Shown one piece after another: positions 26,701 through 36,281 of a stretch of 64,000 bases of DNA. The notes under the pieces are model-generated. The model saw only the letters and a program-made list of their open reading frames with translations. It was not told where the DNA came from and searched no databases. The translations under genes and the position numbers were made by a program. Where the stretch lies: positions 33,348,368 through 33,412,367 of the forward strand of contig CP099841.1 in NCBI GenBank assembly GCA_030062745.1. Reading direction: 5' to 3'. This stretch comes from Capitulum mitella (taxonomy: Eukaryota > Arthropoda > Thecostraca > Pollicipedomorpha > Pollicipedidae). The number at the start of each line of letters is the position of its first letter. The stretch's first letter is position 1.

Positions 26701-29700
26701 AGCCGGCGATATTCTGACAGGATTTTCCGCACCTCTCAGTGTCTGGCTTAGAAAGTCGGCCGGCTTATTCTCACGGGAATCTCGCGCGGCTTCGGGAGGC
26801 GGTCCGGCCGCGGCGAGGATCGGCGGCCGACGGCGCCGGAATTCGCCCCGGCTCCGCGCGAGATTGGACCGTATCTCAGCCGGCGGTCACGTGGTGCCGC
26901 CGGGGGGCCTGGCGCACTGGTCACCAGGGAGCGATCTGAGCACCGGCAGGCAGTACACCGGGGCCGGCAGGACTGCCCACCGTGGGCCGCAGAAGATGTT
27001 ACCATTCTCCGTCATATGCAGAGCCCATAGCACGGACATCAAACAACAGAGAGCAGATCACGGGCATCATACAACAGACACCAGTCTTAGGTAGTATAAG
27101 ATAAGTATTATGAGATAAGACCACTGACATACAATAACCACCAGACCACAGTCATTTTGCAGGAGATAGTAGACCACAGACTTTATACAGCAGGCACCCG
27201 ACCACACACAGTGTGCAAGAGACAAACGTCACAAACACCTTGCAACAGACGCCAGATAACAAGCATTATCCAACAGATACCAGATTACAAACATCACACA
27301 ACAATACTGGATCACAGACATCATACAGCAGTCAGCAGACCGCAGAGAGCAACAGACACTGGACGACAAATACCAGACATACAGCAGATACTTGACCACA
27401 TCATATTACAGATACCTCACCACGGACATGGTGTAACTGACAGCAGATCAGGGGCGCAGTGGAACAGACAGCCGCTTATGAAGACGCTGCCACTCGACCA
27501 CAGAAGAACTTGTGCTGTTTACATCATGTTAGTTACAGCTTCGCGACCTCAGAAGGTCCGTGACCCAGTAAGTCAATACAATTTCTTTACTACCACGACT
27601 TTTCATAGGAACAAGTTTATCAACGTCTCGTTTAGCAGGCACGATGCATTTTTCATCGATTATGCCTTGTGTTACTGCGAGCTTTAACCAGACGTACGTG
27701 AATGAACTCAATAACAGAACATAAAAACCGTAAAACAGATCGGTTTTTCTCTAATGTTTCTTCACCAACTGCTTTCAGTCGAGTGGGATTGGAGCCCCGA
27801 AGAAATTAGCTCGCACACACGTCCGACTGGAAGAATGGTAGTGGTTTCCATTCCCCCTAACGTCAGCCCTATCACCTTTTCTCTCATCTCCTTCTACCGT
27901 ATCACCGTCTGTAATATTCAACCACGTTTAAAAAATCATAGCTGTCAATTTACCGCCTTTTTCCTGGCAACAGCATTGCAGTCGCGCGAACGAACGGCCT
28001 ACGCGGTCTCCGCACTTGATCGGTTGTACCGGAAGCCGCTGCAGGAGTTACGCCTGGGCCGAGTCCCCCTGGTCCACTCTTCAGGCGGCAGGAGATTGGC
28101 ATATGGTTGGCGAGGCAGAGATTAATTATTTAAAGCAAAACTTCATTATTCATTATTGAAAGCAAAACTGTGTTATCAGTCACTGCCATCAATCCCTCCC
28201 TCCTCCCACATATCTACATTACGATATGTTGCTGAAGGGAATGCAGCGTACTGCGCCCCCTCGTCCAATGCGTCCCCATCGAGATCCGGCAGATCTATCT
28301 ATAGACGTCATTTATCAGACACACGTTCAGACCCACCGCGGTGCTGAATGTGTTCTGGTGCCAACTGAGCGCGACAGCCCGTAGCTCGCCGTGCGTTTTA
28401 TTTGGGAAACAGGTTTCTTGTATCTTTTGAACAATTTCGATGGAACAAGGAAAGGCCAAAGCATTTTCCACCTTCTTTAGATTTTAAAACACCTGCTCGT
28501 TGGTTCCCAAAACTGTTTTCAAAAGGGTTTGCTTTTTAGTAAACCTGTTCCGTGAATCCATGCTGCGTTCAATGGCGGGCAGAAACTAGCTTTGCACAGT
28601 GTTGATCTAACCTCTTTTCTAAGACAAATCTAGCGACCAAAGCATTGCGTATAAAACAAATGTTATTTTTAAGCTTCTCATGGAATTCTACATCAGAGGC
28701 ACCTTGACGGTTAAGGGCCAGTATACTACGCACTGCACTAATATGACCTTGTGACGAGGGCTGAACTCTGGGCTCTTTCTGCAAAAACGCTGCTGTTACA
28801 GAATCAGTTTGCTTGATAATACAATACATAGCCGGTTCCAACAATTATCATAATCAGCTTCTGAAGCGGTCCACAGACAACCGTCTAAATTTGGAGGGTT
28901 TGGCCTGACCTGTGACGTCATGGGTGGCTTTATGTTCAGCGGTTGGAAATATCTCGGGTTTCAGGGCGACGGGATGTGCATAATCCTGTTAGTTATGGAA
29001 ACTGGTCTGATGTTTCTTGAGACAAGAAAAACTGCCGGGTCAACACGCGGAATGGTGTTATGAAAATGCTCACCTCTATGCTATTTGCGCCTAACTTTCG
29101 ACGAAGTAAACACGCGGCGCTGGTACTTTGTTTATCTTCTGTTGCGGTTCTAGCGGATCTCTTACATCTGAAATTTTAAAATTCGTCATTTACCTTTTCC
29201 ACCGCGGCCCGGCCAATTGAGAAGGCTGTTGGTGCGGCAGATCCATTGTTGGCGGCGGGCAACCGCTCGCGTGCTTGGTCGTGGGACATGCAATGTGAGG
29301 CGTAGCTAATATGTTCTACCGGACAGCCAGCTGCAAAACGTAATGGGAGTTAGCCTATGTGATAAATTTACAATCCAAGGGCACAGGTACCCTGGGTCTT
29401 GTCACTCAAGATCAAGCAAAATCACGTTGTGAACATGGAGCATTCCGTGTTCTTCCTGCAGACCTGTTCATCTGATTTAAACGAGACTCTGTTGTGAGTT
29501 AGTCCGCAAAATTAGTGTACCTACCCAGAACGCAACTGGTCTTGGTCAGACCAGTTGAGGTCAGCGGGGATCAGGCAGTGAAAATATATCATTCTGTGAA
29601 AGATTTATTAGAATTTAGGACGAACTATGTTTGCATGACGAATGTAGGTGCTTCAAAGAACAGACAAGCTAGGTCATGTCACATAAGGTAATGTAATGTG

Positions 29701-32700
29701 AGTTAGTGGAAACCTAACTGTTTCTTTTCCCCAGGTCTACTCAGATCATTTCAATTTAATTTTATGAGGATGCATTTAGTTGAACTCGGTTGACGTACGA
29801 TGACCTCAGATGAGCGAAGCGCGTAACTTGATTTACCGACATATATGGTTATCCTACTTTTTAATGACGGACCAGGTTTTGTTGTGCCCTTTTTTTGACA
29901 GAATGCAGCATTCTCAAATGCTGACCACGACTGACCACCTGGCCTAAGTCAACTTTCCTTTTCAGTATGTAAGTTCGCCGAACGGACTCAGCTGCCGCAA
30001 AATGCTGTTGCCACAGGTTCAATAGATCTAGAGAAACGACAGGGAGTTACTTATTCAACATTTGACCTCGTTTGACCTCGATAGACTTGACCTCGTTTAT
30101 CAGGTGCCGTTGACTGTAAGATCACCAAACGGACTCCCTCTTCCCAAAATAGTTTGAATCGGATGGTTAAATCAGGAAGTAGGGAATGCCAGCCCTCCCC
30201 ACACCAGTGCGCGTATCAAGCGGGAGCAACATCCTGTGCTCCCCCTGTTATAACATTTATGGGTAACATGCTTATCAGGTTTCTATTTTAGGTGCCTACA
30301 AAAATCATGCAACATTCTACCTAGTATTTTCGTCGTCATTACGTCATTTTTGAAAAGATATGAGTAACTAGCAGAGAAACAAATAAAAAGCCAGTACACA
30401 TGTTGACATTGCACATGTCGTCATATCCAAACAATTTTAAATCTCAATGCTATCTGACGTACTTTATGTTTTAATGACGCATGATCAACCATCCCTGGTT
30501 ACTTACTTTCGATTGTTCTTCAGATGTCATTTTTCACTATTTTGGGGCAGCCAGCGCCATTGTTTTACGTAGCCCACTGTCGTGAATTTCTCCCCTCCTC
30601 TGACCCCACATCGGAACACACCAGCGCTCCTCCGGCGAACATCGAACCGCGTCGTGGCCGCGGTCGCCGCCACGTTTTTTTTTTTTGGGGGGGGGGAGCC
30701 GTCTCCGCCCGTCTCCTCTCAGCGATGGACCTGCGCTCAGAGCGAGGGGAGAGGGAACAGCCGAGATTACCGTCCGCGCAGATCGGGTTCGTCCGGGGAG
30801 CGGCCGCGGCCAGGACCTGTGAACGATGGCCCGGCAGACGGACGGACGAGGGCGCGTGACGGACGAATGGCCTCGGCGACTTGACCGAGGCCGGCAGGCA
30901 AATGTGAGCGCTGGGTCCTGACGAATAGTGTTCGCCCTGGGAGGGGGGGGGGGTGCCCTTGCTGTCAACGAGACGTATGTGGCACAGGAAACGAGTTTTC
31001 AATAAATAAGGATATAATCCAACGATATAAATATATATATGATTGAAAACGACCGCTAATTCTGCATTAACAAACTTTTCAGTACATCGCTCGAACATCG
31101 CTTGAAATTTCTAACTTTTGTTTTCGCAGTATCGTTTAAGTTAAAAATGGTTATTATCTCAAATTGTTTTAACCTAAACGGTACTTCGAAGACAAACTAG
31201 AAGCCTCAAGCGATGCACAAAAAAACCTTGCTAATGCAGAATTAGAGGCCGTTTTCAATCAAACATGCATGAACAAAATTCCGCCAAGAAACTTGACAGA
31301 TATTATTGAAAGTTCCGTTCCAAAGAATCAAGCAAAGAAATTCACCAGCTGCATCATTATCATCCAAACATAAGACAGTTCTTTCATCTAATCTGTCAAC
31401 TATACGCACGACTGGGTTTCATTTTTCTCCCTAGTTTCAATCAGTTCCGCAATGTTTGTGGGGCTGGACTGTTTTAGCAGTGTTTTCCTAGATTCGGTGA
31501 TTTGTATAACTGGCCCATTACAAAAATATGAAAAATCACCTTCGATACCAATGGATCTCCTCCTCCACAAGTGCCTATGACCTTGTGACTTTGTGACCTA
31601 TGACACAAATGGGCGCCGAATGACCCTGCAGTCGGTGCGCCCCTAAGCCCCAATAACCAACCAATCCTCCACAAGCGGCAAACCTCATGGAACACAAAAG
31701 GATGTCTCGCTGCTAATACAAAGTTTCGAAAGGTATTCCAGCAATGGTGTGGGTGCTACAAAATCCATTTGATGTGCATCATCATGACTGACAGTCAGCT
31801 AAGTCCAACTAAATGTTGTGTTCGAGAACTTCAGGGACTAACGTGAAGCGCTCCTGACAGACGGCTTCTCTTACGCGCTACCTGATCGCCGCCGGGACGG
31901 CTGTGGGACTCGTCAGTTGAAAGGCGACCGAAACACTGCTGAGGCCGGGGCGCACGAGTCGCCGTGTCCGCGATGTCCAGAGCCGCGTCTGTCTGACGTC
32001 GGGACGCCAGCTGAACACAGGCCCCTCTCTCGCTCCGGCAGTCACTCCACGCGGCTGCTGGCCGCCACCACGCTGCGCAACGTGCTGGGCACCAAGTCGC
32101 TGGCCGACCTGCTGGCCGAGCGCGAGGCCATCTCGCAGCAGATGCAGGCCACCCTGGACGACGCCACCGACCCGTGGGGCGTCAAGGTGGAGCGGGTCGA
32201 GATCAAGGACGTGCGCCTGCCGCTGCAGCTGCAGCGCGCCATGGCCGCCGAGGCCGAAGCGGCGCGGGAGGCGCGCGCCAAGGTCATCGCCGCCGAGGGC
32301 GAGCACAAGGCGTCGCGAGCCCTCCGAGAGGCGGCCGACGTCATCAACGAGAGTTCCAGCGCCCTGCAGGTGAGACCTGACCGACCGCCTCCAGTCGGTG
32401 CTGGCCGCATACGCAACTGGAGCGCTGTGCCAAAGAGCTCCAACTCAAAACGAAATAAATTAAGAGTAATAGATAATGGGATATTTTTTGTTTTGTTTCG
32501 GAACAGTCACATTTTTTTGGGGATTAGAGACGGCGTTGCTTTCACGCGCACAGCGCAAGGCCTCTGACAGAGTGCTCGAGGTGTATTGGGGAAAATCTGC
32601 CCCTTGACGATATCTAAACAAATATGACAGCGCCTTGAAATTTCCAGGATGGGTAGGGACCACAACAAGCTCAGCTGTTTGCATATTTGTGGGTCCTAGG

Positions 32701-35700
32701 TAGATATCTGCTGAGTCAAATCAGGTTGAACGTGAAAGAAATTAGCCAGTTATTGCCCTGTTCGATTCTTTGTTTTGGGAAATCTCTCTATTTGACGCAT
32801 GGAACAATACAGTCAATCGTCATCAATATGTCTGCGGAAACCTCTAGCAAAAAGAAACCAAAACACACTACCGTTTCACCGCAGTCACTCATATACAAAT
32901 CATTTACGAATTGTACCACGGGATAGTTGTACAGACGCAGAGGAGAATCACATGCAACAGACGAAGGTCACTGCAATTTTTTGAAGACTGATCAGCGAGG
33001 TACCCGAAAATTGCATCACCCGCTGTTTACTCCCAGAGCTGTAATCCCTCTGAAAAGTCATGTACCGGCGAGGGGATATTTTCCCCGTGACCTCTTTCTT
33101 CTGATCTATTTAACTAGGCGCCACAGAACTTCATGGAGAGTTCGTCAGCAAGATGATCTTGCATACCCGGAAAGATAAAAGACCCAAGTCGAATTAATCA
33201 TGCTGTCAGAGTCCCCACTAAATGTCCCAGTGCCGCATTTTCGAATAATGCGTTGCTTGTACTTGACCTCGGTTGATCCCTGTCGAACGGACTTAAGTCG
33301 CGCTCGCTTTGGGATACGAAGGTTCATGACCCTTTCATGTTGCTCGCTTTTGCTACGCTTAGATAACTCTGATTTCAATCCATATTTATGCGTTTATATT
33401 ACTCTTCTTTTTACATGCTTCAATGAACACCGAAAATAGACTGGGAACTCCCTGAACCGGGATTGGCCTAAAAGCATCAGTTACCTTATACCAACCCTAC
33501 ACAGATGGTGTCTCCGGAAATAAGTGTACGGCTGAGGGACAGCATGATCTGTTCAATGGGAAGTTACCGTTTTTAATCAATGACGTTATTGGGTTAAAGC
33601 CACAGGCAATTGGCTTGTTACCACTATAAAGAAGGCATCTTACTGTTGGGTAGAAGCAAAATGCCTGTTCTTAATGTCTCGTTTTTTTCATTCAAACAAT
33701 GTTTTCATATGTTTGAAATATAGGTAATAAACCAACGATTTGACTATAGTGAAGGGAAATGAACCACCTTTCATATATAAGTCGTGTGAAACTCGCATGA
33801 TGACAGGCTATGGCACAACGGTAACTGGAAGATTTTGGTGCGTTTTACCACACGTTATTCGAAAACATGATAATGACTTTAGGTTTTTCGTTGGTCCTAC
33901 TTTTTCTGATGGGAATAACTATATCACTGACTACAACGATCGACTGGTTTTAGAACGATGCCGTTTCATTCAGAGGTTTGGTTTGCGATCTGTTTTGCTA
34001 TAAAGGTGGACACACCATACCGTGCAATACTTCATTTCGCTGGAACTTCAGAGGTCACCGGGCGACCTGAAGAAGTCAAATTAAATATCGTTCGAATCAG
34101 AAAAAAACGTGCTACGAGTTCGTTTTTGTTTCGCTTCTCTATCTCAGTTAGGAGTGAAATGGGCAGGGGTGGCGACCTCCTTTGGTCGAGCACGTAGGTG
34201 GAAACTGTCACGTCCGGAAAAAAAAATATATGTACGTACCGTACTTTTAAGATGTGCTAGGACTACGGAAGAACATGGGCAGAGTGCATTGTTAGCCCCA
34301 TTCTTTCGAAAGACGTTCACAGAACACCCGAAGGGTGAGGTATTTTTGCCGCTTACCACTGCGCATGTTGTATGGGTTCTTGTGTGAGCCGTGGTGGTAA
34401 AACTCATCACCCTACCTTCAAAAATGGGGTTTTTGTCGTCAAATAATTCCAGACTCATGCCACTTGTCGGGTACCAGCTGACCAAACAACTTTAACCCGG
34501 CACCGCCTGGTGTGTTTTTGCATCCGCGACCGCCTGGGGGTGTTAAAAAAGAGCACCTCCCATGCTAACTCAGGATCTAACAATGGGGTTTAAAACGGTC
34601 CACCACCATTCGATAGCCCTGAATCTTGCAGTTCAGAAAATGCTATATTGGTCCTGATCACATGACTGATGACGTCACAGGCCACGTAAAACAAATAACG
34701 TGACGAAGGAAAACTTACATCGGTTTGTACCTCATATCATCAATAATATGGTCTTATAGCATTCAGTTGGGTGTGGAACGAAAGGCTACAATCTTCTGCA
34801 TCAAATGCATGCCAGAATGTTAAAAAGCGCCAGGCCAAGGTCAACGTAGGTCAAGCGAAATATAGATCTTACTTTATATGCCAAAGATCGGTACTTACTC
34901 GTAGCCGTTTTAATCTATGTGACAAACACAATGATCCTTCTTATGATCAGTTTTGCATTATTTGCCTTTCATCCAGTCAAGGTCAGTCCAGGTCAGGTCA
35001 GATAAGGTTGCATTACTCTTCCTAACAAAGAGCATAATGCTGTGATTCTTAACTGCGTCGAATACAGAACTGAAATGACATCTCGTGATAACTGAATACG
35101 CCCTGTCTTCCCTTTAGCGGGTCAAGGTCAAGATAGATCAGAACAAATAGTCATTTTTCTTCTTCTGACTAGGAACAATAATGCCTGTCTGCTGCTACTG
35201 AACGATCTTCCACAGACAATGTTGCATTTCATTTCGTTTTGACATCTACCTATGACGTGACCTGGCCTGACATGACCTGGCCTGACATCTACCTGTTGCA
35301 TTTGGTGACCTTTGCTAAGAAGCGCATACATAGTTGCTTGCCTGACTTGAACGATGGGGAAAGTCAGCGGCAACAACATCTATTAACCACAATGCGAATC
35401 AGTCCAATTCATGAACGATGACTTGAACTGATAGGGAACTGATTGATGCCTGACTTGAACGATGGGGAAAGTCAGCGGCAACAACATCTATTAACCACAA
35501 TGCGAATCAGTCCATCATGCATGTGACCTGACCTCTAACATTGTCATGTAACGATTTCATATCCTTTTGGAGACCGTTTCCTATGCAAATCCAAATAATC
35601 CACGCATTATACTCGCAAGCATCATAACAAAACGAAGCATGTTTGCGCCACCGCCTGAACAGGCAAAAACACACCAATGACGTCATATCTCCATGACCTG

Positions 35701-36235
35701 ACCTAGCATAAACATTATTTTGATGTCAAAATATGTAAAATTGGGTGTTGAATAGGTACGGAAAATTTGGTTGCGCTGGCTCTAACGGTTCAGAAGGTAC
35801 TCAAGAAAAACCGAGGAGTGCCCTATTTGGCACTCCCCAGGCGGTGCCGGGTTAAAGAGGCAAAACATGAAAGAAAGTCTGGGCGGTAAAAAATCGAACA
35901 GAAAACCTTCAGCCCGATTACCATTCTGATTTTTCATCAGCACTAATTGAGCGTTAAGTGGTAATTTAGTGCTATGCAAAAAGGCTCCGGCTTCGCGCTG
36001 CTGCATTCGCGACCCATGACATATAACAAAAACCTGGCAGCGCTGGATCTCGTCCGTCACCCCCTCCATCCTCCACCTACGCCCCTCCCTGTTCGTGTGA
36101 AGTTCTATCGTATTTTTTTACGATGGTGCTGATGGCAACGCTAAGGAAATGGGAAATGACCATAATATGTAGATAATTTATTTACCTGTTCCTTTAAATA
36201 GTGAGCGTGTATACAATATGACATATATATAGGTA

Positions 36236-36281
<46 letters not shown>

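Larger units (their letters stand above)
11396..32041 (+). other. Intron 4 (20.6 kb), a sink for mobile DNA
   Basis: The split Ser codon proves exon 4 joins exon 5 across this interval. It contains a GGTCC-rich repeat, a long TC tract, family A and C elements, a LINE remnant, compound microsatellites, a duplicated 150-bp segment, a degenerate minisatellite and unidentified minus-strand ORFs, each listed separately. Stretches 13.9-16.3, 18.35-19.3, 23.1-25.0, 25.3-26.3 and 28.9-30.5 kb show nothing recognised. Confidence 0.85.

Noticed and set aside
27157-27687. 176-codon plus-strand ORF
   Set aside because: Open because the degenerate minisatellite lacks stop-forming words; the residue pattern is repetitive His/Thr/Gln.
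35782-36069. 95-codon minus-strand ORF next to C1
   Set aside because: It runs into the C1 terminus, has mixed composition and no motif. Left unannotated, though its first part looks mildly coding-like.
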